Counted from the first letter of the stretch, positions 51,201 to 60,300 are shown. The stretch: 64,000 bases of DNA from Atopsyche davidsoni (GCA_022113835.1 JAILWY010000009.1:14546001-14610000); one strand, 5' to 3'. Translations and numbers: made by a program. Notes: generated by a model from the sequence alone, not told the origin.

Positions 51201-54200
51201 GTATTCAAGCCGACACAGGTCGGTCTGAAGGATCTATGACTTTAAACTACAAATTGGAAATCATTTGTAATAACTGATCTATACTCGTATCTCCTAAGTA
51301 ACGCCAAACTGATTTAGGTTAGAGGAAAAAATGCGCTATTTTTTTATCATAACTAGCTTTGATAATTGAAATCTTTTTTCTGAAACTTTTGCTTTCAAAT
51401 ACTTTTGTAGATAAAAGATGAGCTTTCTTTTTTGAGTAATAAATTCATTAACACACAAAATAGCTGCAGTCTTTACGATAAGTGCAATATGCAACTTCAT
51501 TCAATGCAGTAATTTATTTTTGAATGGTTTCATTCATCATAGTTTTGAGATACATAGCGCATTTGTTTCTTTATTTTGGATACTCTTCAAGAAGCGCTGT
51601 TCGCTCAAATAAGAATGCCTCTCTAGTGAGAGACATTATCAAAAGGAGAGACTTCTTGAGGGGTAGTTGAAGATATGATGTGAATGTGAATTTGTCGTGA
51701 TTTTAACCGATGTTTGGATTTTCCTTAACCATGCAGCCCGGCCTACGTTCTTGAACCTCAACTTGAATCTCAATTCGTTGAGAATGCAGCAACCCAACAA
51801 GTGTACGTTATCTGATATATTCTTACACGTAGATTACTTGGGTTTTGTGTTCAAAGTGTGCTGTTTTTATTTATGTTACTCATACGTAATTAGAACCCAT
51901 ATTAATTTTTTTCCCTGGATTGTTAAATTAATTTAAAAAAATATGTGAATACTTCTAAATATATATATTTTTTTTGTGTTACCTGTTATATTGTATAATC
52001 ACAAATGTTATTTGGATATTTATATTTTATTCATTTACACTCCCATTTAGTTGTTATTGTATATTTGCATTTTTTTATTTGTCATGATTTATTTTGTTGT
52101 TTGGTGTGCATAAATAACATATTGACTGCTTCACTTGTTAACTTGGTCATCATATTGCAGCCTCTCCGGCTAGTGGCAAGCTTGGTCTGCGGATGACCAC
52201 GCTGCACGAGGAGCCTGGAGGCATTGGTGGCGGGGCTTCTAGCAACCGACGCAGGACAGTCGGTGGCTCTAATGATAAGGAAGACTCTCACTCTGACCCG
52301 GAGAACGATCATGCAAGTACACAGGTAACAGAATATAATACATCTACAAAAAAAGACTTAAGTTTTGATTAAATTTATACATGGCCACATTTGTTTTATT
52401 TTTATTTCTATAGCCTGTAACGAAGAATCGAGGTACCATGCGAGGTTGTCTTCCCGCTTCTCGTACTTTGGATTCACTTCACGATCTAACTAATGAAAGA
52501 GGGCCGCCTAAAAATTCACCGTCCATTTCGTCCAGTGGATATGGTAAGATTTATAATAAAAATTATTTATTGATTCTTTGTTTCATTCGCAGATAACAGT
52601 AAAATGAATATTGTTTTGACTATTATTGATTCAAAACTTTTGTATAATTGTTCAGGATCTCAAGCAGTTTCTTCCACAAACCTAACGAGTGATGATACAT
52701 TATCAATAAGAAGCATGAGCGTTGATGATACTCCAGATTTCGATGGACGCAATTCACATACCCAAGGGCAAGGAGACAATCACAGCTACAAATCGAAGCA
52801 TTACATTTCGGGCTTGAAGAATGACATCACAGATCTCAGAAATGATATGAATGACACAAAGAATGATATATCTGATTGTAAAAATGAACTCAATGATCCG
52901 TTCATTAGCAGCATCAACAGTAAAACACCAGTGCTGACTCCAGGATCCCGAAATAGAATCAACCCTTTTTTGAGGGATTGTGAAAACGAGGAGCTGTTTG
53001 ATAACAAACCTTATGCTCAAACTGTCAAACTGTCAGAGCCAAAGAAAGAAGAAAACAGAAAATCAGCCGCTCAGATCGATATAAACCACAAGTCAGAAAA
53101 ATCTGATGTCTGGGTGGATCCTTTGGGGTTATTGCCGGTGAAAAATCAAATCATTACTTCTTCTAGTCATAATAAAATCAATACGGAAGCGTCGTTTGAT
53201 AAGAGCACTGAGCATGTTATGACTAACGGCCAGGCTCCGGTGGAAGAGGAGGAAGTTGTTACGTCCGACCAGTCAAACCCTGACACGGCCAGCGAGTCAC
53301 GAGGCAACGACGGTTCTTCTGTTGGTTCTGGAGGTGGCTATGATTCTCCTTATGAAGGAACATCCATTGTGAAGACTCAGCTACCTCCTGGAAAGGTAAA
53401 GTACAATTGATCTTCATATTAAATTTTCTGAGTCAGTTTGTGACGGATGTGTAATTTTGTAGTATCAAAGTTTAATGATGTAGCCATTATAACTTATTGT
53501 TTTTTGGGTTAATATTCCAGGTTGTACGTAGGAGGAAAGCAGGTGGAGGGTCAGCCAAATCATCCAGCAACCGAGCATCGTTCCCTCAAGCCAGACCGAG
53601 AACTAGCGAGTCCAAGAGCGCCATGAAACTGGAGCATCAGCTGAATCACACCAACATCAGCCAAGATGGAGACTTCTCGTCCTCAGAGAGACTTATTGAT
53701 GGTAAACTTTTCTTTTAACTTGGTATATTCAGTAGTATCATCATTCTAAGTGAATCTAGTAAATGCTAGTACCATTGGATTGTGTTATATATATTTGAGA
53801 TAGATATTCAAATTTCTCTTCAGTAAATAACTGCATATGTCAATGATAATGATATCTTGTGATTTCAGATGATAGTTCAGACCTCAGCACATCACGCACT
53901 GACCTTTCCCGATCAGAGGTCGCTCTTCCCGAGTGGGTGACCTTGGGAGAGAGCGTTCATATTCGTTTGACGAGCTCTACTGGAGTGGTGGCATATGTAG
54001 GACCTGCGCACTTCGCTCCCGGAACGTGGGTGGGAGTAACTTTGGACACCCCTACAGGTCGCTATGAAATTCAATTTAAATGCAATCTTTTGTTATAAAA
54101 AAATCCAAAATTTAAACTTACTATTTAAGACTGCAATAAGTTGTTGCTAAATAATTCAAATAATACTTGTAATAGAATACAATAAATACTTCCATAGTAG

Positions 54201-54964
54201 CTTTTGCAACTTAACAACCCAGTTATTTTTTATCTTAAATTCTAATTTCTAGGCAAAAATGACGGGACTGTTCAAGGAGAGCGCTATTTCACCTGCAAGG
54301 CCCGACACGGGCTCTTTGTCCGTCCAGATAAACTGGCTCAGGATCGGCGCGGACGAGCCATGCGACAGCAGAAACCAGTCACCCCCTCTGCACCGAACAC
54401 TAACCCCGAGTCTGGAATGAAGAGGGCAGTTAGCCGGGGTCAGTATTTGTCATCTTTCTTGTAAATTAAATCATAAGTCACATTATTACTGGATAGCTTA
54501 TGTTATTATCAGTAGGGTATTTCAATTACTGCCTTCCCCCTTTTTTGTTAATAGTAGTTATAAATAGTTTGTAATTACAATTTTATTAAAAAATGCAAAA
54601 ACAGGCTTAAAGGGAAGTAAACCCTTTCATTTCAGTCCACAACTCTTACAAGAGTAGGGGCTGAAAGTGAAAGAAAAGCACTCTTATCCAGGTTTGGTGT
54701 TCATACTATTATGTTTCAATAGTATTTATTTTTTGAGTAATTAGTGAAGTCTCAAGGGTTCTGAAAGAAAGAATGGTAACTATGTTAATTTGTAAGATTG
54801 AACAATGAAGATGCATATTGACATAATTCCAGTTAATAATTATTTGTATAATAAATGCAATCCTGCATTTTTCAGGCGAGGGTTTGTCAACACTCCACCG
54901 ATCACGCAGCCGAGGGGAGAGTATAAATGCCGTGGGCACCCGCTCTAGTTCAAGAAATAAATAA
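35966..54964 (+). CDS. Khc-73: Kinesin-3 motor protein, Khc-73/KIF13 type (5'-incomplete, 33 exons)
   Basis: ATP-driven, plus-end-directed microtubule motor of the kinesin-3 family. Thirty-three exons with GT-AG junctions join in one phase-consistent frame giving 1942 visible residues and a TAA stop. Counting from the first complete codon (a serine at 35968), residues 1 to about 260 are motor (GSGKS P-loop half, SSRSH switch I, DLAGSE switch II), about 350-456 are an FHA domain, about 460-680 a KIF1B-type stalk, about 730-1290 the conserved KIF13 central region, 1300-1790 a low-complexity tail, and about 1812-1890 a CAP-Gly domain with GKNDG. FHA plus CAP-Gly identifies KIF13B/Khc-73. The start codon, the beta1 VRVRPF strand and the GQT of the P-loop are not found in the window, so about 100 residues are missing. 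Fly Khc-73 and KIF13B bind Discs-large-type guanylate-kinase domains; that role is inferred here. No frameshift or in-frame stop was seen. Confidence 0.95.
36730..37080. promoter_or_regulatory. Intronic GC island 35 with homeodomain cores
   Basis: Lies inside the large kinesin intron. GCGCGCGGAGGGAGAGG and GGCGGTCCGGAGCGGCAGC alternate with ACATTAATGG, GATTAATG (36967) and CTAATTGC (37000). Confidence 0.4.
37760..38060. promoter_or_regulatory. Intronic GC island 36
   Basis: CCGCGAGAAAAATTCAAGGG, CATCCCGCCCCTGCCCGG and CGGGTGCGGGGGCGCTCCG. Three overlapping 77-95-codon frames on both strands; none matches a known family. Confidence 0.3.
38480..38720. promoter_or_regulatory. Intronic GC-richer patch 37
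   Basis: Starts with a 16-bp perfect palindrome CTACGCCGCGGCGTAG (38486-38501), then AAAGGGGGTGAAGTCAGC and GATTTGGGGCCCTGGG. Confidence 0.3.
39280..39520. promoter_or_regulatory. Intronic GC-richer patch 38
   Basis: Moderate GC with AGCGCGGTGGACTGGG and CTCGGCGTATGCGCACACG. Overlapping + frames of 64-70 codons, unrecognised. Confidence 0.22.
39690..40160. promoter_or_regulatory. Intronic GC island 39 with homeodomain cores
   Basis: The largest island in the motor intron, about 470 bp. CGCGCGGCGTGGCGTCGTGC and CACGCCGGCGTCGTG with TTAATT (39850), GCTAATCA, GCTAATGA, and AATTAATTAA (39966-39975). Confidence 0.4.
40430..40580. promoter_or_regulatory. Intronic GC-richer patch 40
   Basis: CTGAGGGGTGGGGTATCTC and CTCCGCGCCGAGTTATTG, about 450 bp before the switch I/II exon. 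Confidence 0.2.
41030..41277 (+). CDS. Khc-73: Khc-73 exon: switch I and switch II
   Basis: Encodes [19 protein letters not shown], then [11 protein letters not shown] (switch I, gamma-phosphate sensing) and [15 protein letters not shown] (switch II), ending in GSNINK of the relay helix. The acceptor is TTTTAG. The donor is GTGAGT inside the lysine codon (phase 2), which is completed by the first base of the next exon. Confidence 0.95.
41614..41764 (+). CDS. Khc-73: Khc-73 exon: relay helix and loop 12
   Basis: Encodes [14 protein letters not shown], then a loop-12 segment [17 protein letters not shown] and [15 protein letters not shown]. Loop 12 is the K-loop position of kinesin-3; here it has only two lysines in a glycine-rich setting, as in KIF13 rather than the poly-lysine of KIF1A. 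Ends ATG|GTACTT. Confidence 0.95.
41869..42048 (+). CDS. Khc-73: Khc-73 exon: end of motor, neck linker and neck coil
   Basis: Encodes [18 protein letters not shown], the last helix of the motor ([20 protein letters not shown], the neck-linker region) and a short neck coil [14 protein letters not shown]. Both boundaries are phase 0, with ATTACAG acceptor and GTAAGC donor. Confidence 0.95.
42137..42254 (+). CDS. Khc-73: Khc-73 exon: neck coil to CC1 linker
   Basis: Encodes [18 protein letters not shown] and then [16 protein letters not shown], the conserved kinesin-3 segment before the FHA domain. The donor after phase 1 is GTGAAT. The TFSEKL/LMKEM-like helix is a family hallmark. Confidence 0.93.
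42339..42487 (+). CDS. Khc-73: Khc-73 exon: CC1 coil and start of FHA
   Basis: Encodes [19 protein letters not shown] (coiled coil), then [20 protein letters not shown], the first strand of the FHA domain. [12 protein letters not shown] is strongly conserved in kinesin-3. Donor is GTATGA, phase 0. Confidence 0.95.
42625..42874 (+). CDS. Khc-73: Khc-73 exon: FHA domain core
   Basis: Encodes [16 protein letters not shown] and [20 protein letters not shown], followed by [13 protein letters not shown]. This is the Gly-Arg, Ser/His and Asn-Gly pattern of FHA phosphothreonine-binding folds. In kinesin-3 the FHA domain couples with CC1 in autoinhibition and partner binding. Donor is GTAAGT, phase 1. 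Confidence 0.95.
42963..43106 (+). CDS. Khc-73: Khc-73 exon: post-FHA linker and coil
   Basis: Encodes [20 protein letters not shown] and then [20 protein letters not shown], the start of the KIF1B-type segment (NDPIQ plus coiled coil). Phase 1 at both ends, acceptor ATAATAG. Confidence 0.93.
43416..43529 (+). CDS. Khc-73: Khc-73 exon: coiled coil and Pro/Tyr-rich linker
   Basis: Encodes [20 protein letters not shown], a coiled coil, then [18 protein letters not shown], a proline- and tyrosine-rich hinge. The preceding 309-bp intron contains no visible signal other than the acceptor TTTTTTAG. Confidence 0.92.
43867..44090 (+). CDS. Khc-73: Khc-73 exon: KIF1B-type stalk
   Basis: Encodes [20 protein letters not shown] and then [15 protein letters not shown] and [16 protein letters not shown]. 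This is the conserved stalk of KIF13, where the MAGUK-binding region of KIF13B begins (family knowledge). Donor GTAATG, phase 0. Confidence 0.94.
44442..44618 (+). CDS. Khc-73: Khc-73 exon: stalk helix
   Basis: Encodes [14 protein letters not shown] and then [20 protein letters not shown], the conserved kinesin-3 WSxxKLExKLxDMRxxY helix. Phase 0 at both ends and 59 codons long. Confidence 0.94.
44699..44866 (+). CDS. Khc-73: Khc-73 exon: [13 protein letters not shown] segment
   Basis: Encodes [19 protein letters not shown] and [20 protein letters not shown]. The family-wide motif NLIGVAN-FLESLF-DV leads into the C2-like central region. Exactly 56 codons, phase 0. Confidence 0.94.
44955..45071 (+). 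CDS. Khc-73: Khc-73 exon: acidic linker
   Basis: Encodes [15 protein letters not shown] followed by an Asp/Ser-rich run with [15 protein letters not shown]. Exactly 39 codons, phase 0. Little can be said beyond its position before the C2-like segment. Confidence 0.92.
45154..45394 (+). CDS. Khc-73: Khc-73 exon: C2-like central segment
   Basis: Encodes [31 protein letters not shown] and [20 protein letters not shown]. The alternating hydrophobic strands resemble a beta-sandwich. Kinesin-3 proteins keep the F-QY-FWG core. Donor GTGAGT, phase 1. Confidence 0.93.
45555..45751 (+). CDS. Khc-73: Khc-73 exon: [13 protein letters not shown] region
   Basis: Encodes [15 protein letters not shown] and then a helical segment [20 protein letters not shown]. 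The IEVWGH strand closes the C2-like fold; the W-E-R helix is conserved in KIF13. Donor GTATGT, phase 0. Confidence 0.94.
45834..45994 (+). CDS. Khc-73: Khc-73 exon: conserved central beta segment
   Basis: Encodes [19 protein letters not shown] and then [19 protein letters not shown]. The acceptor TATCTTTAAAG has a weak pyrimidine tract, but the phase fits both neighbours (0 in, 2 out). Confidence 0.92.
46075..46285 (+). CDS. Khc-73: Khc-73 exon: helical segment
   Basis: Encodes [20 protein letters not shown], a long basic helix [20 protein letters not shown], and [12 protein letters not shown]. It is strongly helical and joins the C2-like part to the following KIF13 domain. Phase 2 in, phase 0 out. 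Confidence 0.93.
46374..46479 (+). CDS. Khc-73: Khc-73 exon: Pro-rich linker
   Basis: Encodes [20 protein letters not shown], a proline-rich linker, then [10 protein letters not shown], a conserved kinesin-3 strand. Donor GTAGGA, phase 1. Confidence 0.92.
46569..46760 (+). CDS. Khc-73: Khc-73 exon: WDSSIHDS domain (DUF3694-like)
   Basis: Encodes [20 protein letters not shown] and [19 protein letters not shown]. The WDSS-H-S-LNR motif is typical of the KIF1/KIF13 central domain of unknown function. The donor GTTTGA is weak. The exon is 192 nt and phase 1 at both ends, so skipping would keep the frame. Confidence 0.93.
46849..46993 (+). CDS. Khc-73: Khc-73 exon: [14 protein letters not shown] strand region
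   Basis: Encodes [20 protein letters not shown] and [16 protein letters not shown]. It completes the central KIF1/KIF13 domain. Donor GTAACG splits an arginine codon (phase 2). Confidence 0.94.
47073..47221 (+). CDS. Khc-73: Khc-73 exon: [16 protein letters not shown] segment
   Basis: Encodes [20 protein letters not shown] and [20 protein letters not shown]. The [13 protein letters not shown] motif is a strong KIF13 signature. The donor GTTGGT departs from consensus, but the phase is right for the next exon. Confidence 0.93.
47331..47476 (+). CDS. Khc-73: Khc-73 exon: [19 protein letters not shown] helix
   Basis: Encodes [20 protein letters not shown] and then [11 protein letters not shown], a basic serine-containing site of the kind bound by 14-3-3 or phosphorylated (inference). 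Phase 0 at its 3' end, leading to an optional microexon. Confidence 0.93.
47477..48949 (+). other. Khc-73 intron interval around the 30-nt microexon
   Basis: AT-rich, no open frame of note. It holds only the microexon at 48321-48350, with CT/TTC-rich tracts near 47960-47980. Confidence 0.75.
48321..48350 (+). CDS. Khc-73: Khc-73 30-nt microexon (probable cassette)
   Basis: A CATGCAG acceptor and a GTAAGT donor enclose exactly 30 nt coding [10 protein letters not shown] in phase 0. Both neighbours are also phase 0, so inclusion or skipping keeps the frame. It lies alone in a 1.5-kb interval. I infer a regulated alternative exon; this is not proven. Confidence 0.62.
48950..49127 (+). CDS. Khc-73: Khc-73 exon: tail segment
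   Basis: Encodes [20 protein letters not shown] and [20 protein letters not shown]. It has an acceptor TTGTTGCAG and a donor GTAAGC, phase 1. It is serine- and glycine-rich, and starts the disordered tail. Confidence 0.9.
49413..49579 (+). other. Candidate alternative exon of Khc-73
   Basis: After a CGCTTAG acceptor an open frame in phase 1 (as required after 49127) reads [20 protein letters not shown] and continues to a stop at 49577-49579. The first 95 bp are much GC-richer than the surrounding intron. No donor in the right phase was found, so it would have to be an alternative last exon, and no AATAAA lies close by. It may equally be conserved noncoding DNA. Confidence 0.22.
49939..49953 (+). 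CDS. Khc-73: Khc-73 15-nt microexon (candidate)
   Basis: Between ACCTTCAG and GTAAAC lie 15 nt that would insert five residues (GSILS) in phase 1, matching both neighbouring exons. It lies alone in the 2.6-kb interval between 49128 and 51736. Such a short exon could also be chance, so confidence is moderate. Confidence 0.45.
51737..51802 (+). CDS. Khc-73: Khc-73 exon: [13 protein letters not shown] segment
   Basis: Encodes [20 protein letters not shown] in phase 1. The donor is AAGT|GTACGT, and the serine codon is completed by the next exon. The Leu-Asn alternation is a repetitive strand-like motif. Confidence 0.85.
52161..52324 (+). CDS. Khc-73: Khc-73 exon: [12 protein letters not shown] segment
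   Basis: Encodes [20 protein letters not shown], then [20 protein letters not shown]. It is basic then acidic, with several possible phosphosites. ATTGCAG acceptor, GTAACA donor, phase 0 at the end. Confidence 0.9.
52414..52543 (+). CDS. Khc-73: Khc-73 exon: tail segment
   Basis: Encodes [20 protein letters not shown] and [17 protein letters not shown]. Probably disordered and Ser/Pro-rich. Donor GTAAGA, phase 1. Confidence 0.9.
52656..53395 (+). CDS. Khc-73: Khc-73 large tail exon with heptad tandem repeat
   Basis: At 740 nt this is the largest exon. It is Asn/Asp/Ser-rich and holds four consecutive 7-residue units of the form ND-I/M-x-D-x-K/R encoded by 21-bp DNA units at 52820-52903. The units may form a short coil or a charged flexible segment. 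It ends in [17 protein letters not shown] and PPGK before GTAAAG. An AT-richer, looser composition than the motor exons fits a fast-evolving disordered tail. Confidence 0.93.
53521..53701 (+). CDS. Khc-73: Khc-73 exon: basic segment before CAP-Gly
   Basis: Encodes [20 protein letters not shown] and [20 protein letters not shown]. The RRRK start is a possible microtubule- or membrane-contacting basic patch (inference). Phase 0 in, phase 1 out. Confidence 0.91.
53869..54057 (+). CDS. Khc-73: Khc-73 exon: CAP-Gly first half
   Basis: Encodes [20 protein letters not shown], then [20 protein letters not shown] and [16 protein letters not shown]. The pattern of a small beta-barrel with GTWVGVTLD is the CAP-Gly signature. 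The final glycine of the PTG turn is split by the intron (phase 1). Confidence 0.96.
54253..54438 (+). CDS. Khc-73: Khc-73 exon: CAP-Gly second half (GKNDG)
   Basis: Starts with the GKNDG motif ([15 protein letters not shown]), the groove that in CAP-Gly domains binds the EEY/F tail of tubulin or EB proteins, then [11 protein letters not shown] basic run follows ([11 protein letters not shown]). Donor GTCAGT, phase 1. Confidence 0.96.
54876..54964 (+). CDS. Khc-73: Khc-73 terminal coding exon and stop
   Basis: Encodes [20 protein letters not shown] and TRSSSRNK, then TAA at 54962-54964. The end is Arg/Ser-rich. It follows a 437-bp intron and a TTTTTCAG acceptor. Confidence 0.93.
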
Positions 54965-55620
54965 TTTTATCTACAGAGTCTTGGCTTTTTGATAGAAGAT
55001 TTTTAAGTCAATGGAATATCATAGTTAATTGCAGCAACATTATCCAAGTGTAATGTTATATTTTGCATAGGTTTATTGAATTCACACTGTTGTGGACAAG
55101 CAATATTTTAATTGAAGCAATTTTGTTGCTGGTGGGTAGTAACCATTTTGTTTGGAAGTTATATTGGGTAATATTTATGTAGAAACCGGTAAATCCTTGT
55201 TTTTATATGTATATCTATGTTAATGTTTTTTCTTTGAAACATGTATAACACCAAGTCTTATAGTGACTGAATTTTTTTATAGTAGGTAAATGTTACGATT
55301 TTTTTAAATGAATTTTTTAAATATTCATTGACGAATATATCTTCAGTTATATTGTTAATCGTGTAATAATTCTTCATAGAAAAAATGCTTATTACTTATG
55401 CAATTCTTTATTTTCACTATTATCTACATGTTTCATTGTATTTTATAAATATTTTTATTGTGAAAATAAGCAGAAAGCAACACTTAATGACAAATATTCA
55501 ATAAATATTTTCAAATCAATTGAGATTTTCTAAGCACAGTTACTTTGTCATAGTAGTGCTCAATAATTATAAAACCATTGAATAAATACTGTCATTACTT
55601 GTGACTTTGTTTAGATTCAC
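54965..55620 (+). other. Khc-73 3' UTR (minimal)
   Basis: AT-rich, stop-dense sequence directly downstream of the stop codon. It carries AATAAA at 55500-55505 and 55581-55586; the second is followed by a TG/T-rich stretch near 55600-55615, typical of a cleavage site. A longer UTR using later AATAAA copies is possible. Confidence 0.6.
55581..55586 (+). promoter_or_regulatory. Candidate polyadenylation signal
   Basis: Canonical AATAAA about 620 bp after the stop, followed within 25 bp by a TGTGACTTTGTTT-type downstream element. Other AATAAA copies are plentiful in this AT-rich DNA, so the choice is by context only. Confidence 0.45.
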
Positions 55621-57307
55621 TTGTAGCTTTATTTGCTCAAACGACATTCCATTTTAGTATACCCGAGTTTTTACTATGCAATATAACATAGTCTTTTGAT
55701 AATATATCCATTATCTGTAAATTCTTGCAGGGTTATAGTGCGACATCCTTAATATTAAACCCGAGTATGTTGTAAGTGCAATCGATTGTGAAATTAAAGA
55801 TAAATTGTGTACGGAGAAGGACCGATGTCTCAAAAATGTTATTATTGGATAACATATCTTGAGGATGTCACTTTTGTCGAAGGGTATAAGATAATGTTTG
55901 AGTTTTGTTACTTTATTTTAGATAATTTTAAGTTTTATACTGTACATTATTTATTGTGTATTCTTTTTTAGCACATGTTTTATTTCAATCATAGAAGAAA
56001 CGTTCTGGTCTTATTTTATATTAGAAATTATAAAAATGACGTAGAGATGAGTTCATTGCTTATGCCTGTGATTTTGACTTGCATAATAATCTGTAAGGAC
56101 TTTAGTTTTACTACAGATTTTTATTCCTTCCTATAATTTAATTCAAAGCTTCGTACAGTGATCTTGTTTGATAGTGAAAGTGAAAGTGCCCACCTTTGTG
56201 CGGACACAAGCTTTTTTATGTAAATAATAATTCAAAGATTTTTAGTTAATTGTTCAATATCTTAAGAATAGCAAATTCTTGCCATAAGACAAAACCTAGC
56301 CTTATGAACTTAGAGTTAATATTTCAATCTAATTTATTCCAATTCTGACTGTTTCTACAATTTATTTAAACACAATAGATTTGCTGTTGTGGCTAATTTA
56401 CCTGCAAGACTATACTTTGATCATTCTGATGTCATTAGTAATCCTTTTTTGTTGATGATATCAGTTTTATACTTGTTATTATATATTCTGGTTTGTCGAT
56501 CTTCTTTTCTAATTCTATACTTTGATCCATAATCTTTTTTGACTAATATAATGTAAAATATACTTCTACAATCTTGTAAATATCATATAATACATCTGAA
56601 AAACTCACTATTGTCAAGGAGAATTCAATATACATCAAATATAAAATAATTAAAGATATCTAAATACACTTTTTTATAATAAAAATATATTCTAATGGTT
56701 CAACCATTTGACTTGTATGGCATTTAGCATAGGTCTGCTGCCAAATCGTCAACAGTCTAGTATACATTTACCTACTAAAGTGAAGTAATATGTCCTATAG
56801 CTAAAGTTAAGGGTATTTCTTTAAAGTCCATATAAAGTCCAACGTCCTTTTATTCACTTCAATTCATCTTTTGTGAGGAGAAATTAACATTTTAGTCAGA
56901 TTATGCATTCTATTGAGGTCAATAGAAGGTAGGAAGTCGTCAAGCGATGTGCCGGGAGCGGTGGATGGAGTCGGTGGATCTGCCGTTCGTCCCGCAGCCG
57001 GAGTTCCATTCTAATTAATTTTCCATCCAGTCAAACAATAATTTTTCATGTAAACGTAGCTAACGTATTTAGTGGCAGTGATAGCTCACTCAGAATGTAT
57101 CCTTATACATAGGTTATTGACAGCTGAGATATATTTAGCTACAAACAGGCATATTATTAGAGAAAGATATATATTTTGTCCATTATCAATACGTAGTTCT
57201 CTTTGCGATTCTAAGCACTCTAGTATGTAAATATTGATTGACTCTTTCCATTTGTCACGATTAATATCGCTTTTAACCGAGTAGAGGTTGTTTTGTGGCG
57301 TATTTTT

Positions 57308-57357
57308 CATCTAGGGTCTAATTTAGATGTCTCATCTAGAGTCTAATTTAGATGTCC
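57308..57357. repeat. 2 x 25-bp tandem duplication
   Basis: CATCTAG(G/A)GTCTAATTTAGATGTC occurs at 57308-57332 and 57333-57357 with two differences. Confidence 0.85.
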
Positions 57358-60300
57358 ACGTAGAGATTTATTTTACGGCTTGAAGAAAGTTCTCTAAAAG
57401 TAAGCAATACGACAGCAGAATAAAACATTTTTAATTCAATTTATATCAGCGTCAATGTAATTAGATACATTTGCTTGGGATTGAATATATAAAAGCTTGT
57501 GGTAATATCTCGATGTTTCCTAATTTAGAGATAGTCTTTTTTTCTTTCAAGTTTACAATATTGCTTGCCAAGTGTTTGAACTAAGAGTGAATAGCCTAGG
57601 AGATGTTCTGCAGTAGTTTCAAGATACACATTGGAAGTATTCAGCGATCCTTTCCATCTTCAAAACCATATTAGATTGTATTAGCGATACACGTCTTGGT
57701 TGTGTAAGTAAATACATAGATTTATCCATTAATAGACCTTATTATTAAGTACATGTATGACATACGACGTCTACTCTTGGCTGTCATTTCATTACATTTA
57801 TAATTTGGAAGTGACGAATGGCAGTCTGACACCAGCCATCCTGTTCATTTTCAGGACTCGGAGATATTCAAAATATAATATGTTTTATTTCACCCATTGT
57901 AGATATTATATTAAATGGAGGGCTCGCGTATATGTAATTAATCAGAAATATAATAAAGAGTCAGTTCAGGCGCGATGCCTGATGCGTTTCTGAGACCTTT
58001 ACTATCACTATTGAAACAAAAATCGTCCAAACGAATTTAACAGTTCATTCTACGTTAATGAAATCCTGTCCTTACTGTATATTAGAATAAATATTTAATT
58101 GAATATATTCTTGTGAATAAATTAAACAAAAAAATACATAGGGTTGTTCAGTTTCTTTGCTCAAAATTATTTGTCCCATCCAGCTGAAACAGAGGTGATT
58201 TAAAAAAATGACAAGAGTGAGAAAAAAATGTATAAATTTTACAATGGCAGCTTCTTTAATAGATTTGGTTTTGAATCTATGACTATTGATTTTCTGATAT
58301 GAACGTCTGTCTCTTGTTATACTCTTGTTCTACTTGTATTTTGCCAAAATTAACGTCCACTCACCTAATGTAATGTTATAGAATAATATACAAAATTATG
58401 ATTTGTATACTAATTCAGTTTCTGCTTTTTAATAAAATATGGTTGATAATACTAAGGCCTACACATTAACTCCGTAAAAAATTAATCGTATTGACACCCA
58501 GTATCTCTATTAGTAAAAAATACAGTAGAAATGTATTAATTTTTAATCATTGGATCTAAAAGGAAAATAAATTATAAGGATTTTATGCTGTGTGATTTTG
58601 GATATTGCATCCGTATTAGAGCTTGTATAAGTGCATTCCATTAAGACAAGTGTCTTATAAATGTAAAGGTCCGTCTCATAGCAGTACACTAATGGCAATA
58701 ACTGTGTCAATGTAAAGTGTATTACTTTGAAACAAGATTGGCGAAACATTACCAGCCTAACATGGACCCGATATCTGAAGTCCCCACCCGTGACCCTGAA
58801 AGGATCAGACAATGATTATTAATACAGCAGTCGACGACTCGCAGGAACGTTCCTCGATTATTATTAATGATTTCTACTGTGTGTTATTGAATAATGTTCA
58901 GATGTATGAAGTTTTAGTGACCTTAGTGTGGGTCATGCACATTACGGTAGTGAATAATCATATGTTTGGGCACAAACCATAAAGAATGCCCTTACAATTA
59001 CTATCATATAAAAATATATGTAAATAATGTAACTTTAAGTAAATGCTATTAAATTTAGTTTGTTTTAGTAACGTTATCACAAATCCAATAGTGCTTGGTA
59101 AGAGATTATTACCTCGGGCGGCTAAAATCTTAAATCGCATCCAATCAGTACTTTGAAATCAGTAATTTGCTTATTTTATTTCATTTGTAATAATTGTAAG
59201 TCTTTTTTATATATTATCATTCACATCTGTATCAATCATGAAAAAATATTTCCAGCGTAACCCATTTCATGATAATCAATATTCTAGTAGATGCAATTCT
59301 CACTACTATGCAATTCATTGGATAATATTTTTTTGGTTGTTTTGTATGTGGTTTTTGAAATCAAGGATATGGTTTATATATTATAGTTGTTTTTTGTAAT
59401 TATATTTGAGCGGTTGGTAACAGCATGTGATAATGCGTATTGGAATGCTTTTTATCCAACTGTTGAATATTTTTTTATGTATATTAACGAGACAAGGCTG
59501 GCCGGGTCTCGTCAAATATTTTATGCGTATTATTTATTTTTAAATGATTATTTTATTTATACTTTTAATATGTATGTTGTACATATATTCAGCTGTAAAA
59601 TAAACCAACATGTATTAATTTAATATTATAATGTTGTAAAATGTATATATTTTATTATTTTTTTTATTTGCAAAGTGCTCTATGTTATTAATTTTCTTAA
59701 TCTCTTCAATGGATGTCTTTATGAGATATCATTTATTGAACAAATATTTGTATTTTCTTTTAACTTAAATTAAATAAAAACAAAACAACGTCCCTGCTTT
59801 TCAAACAACCATGAGTGTTGTTGATTCACTAGAAAAGGCAGTGGCGTATTATAATAATTTCATAAAATCGGCTTTCAAAGGGTAACGTTTCCGAATTAAT
59901 TTAAAGTCATAATATTTTATTTTGTGGTCTGAAACCCGTTTCTAAAGAAGTATGTGTTGTATTTTCCCCTTCCAATTAAAATTTTTCAACCTCACTGCCA
60001 AAAGGTAGGTCCATAAATTTTATGAATCACCGCCAACTGGACATAAAAATATTTTTAAACGTTTAATTTACACGCCATTTAAATTTAATTTATTCAAATC
60101 ACGCAATGCCTACCACTTGAGATCGATCAAAGTCAACAACTGAACATCAAAATTATTTTAGCTATTTGCGCATTGATGACGAATTTCACTACCAGAATAT
60201 TCCCAGTACTGAGTTCACTAACATCGCTATATTAGTTGATCAACGATGGTACACATTGGTCCGGATTCACTTGGCACGTGTTCTGTCACGCGAAGGATAA

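Larger units (their letters stand above)
49128..51736 (+). other. Khc-73 intron interval with microexon candidate
   Basis: 2.6 kb, AT-rich. Within it, 49413-49579 is a GC-richer open stretch, and 49939-49953 is a microexon candidate. A mild CG-containing patch lies at 51080-51240. Otherwise nothing recognised. Confidence 0.7.
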
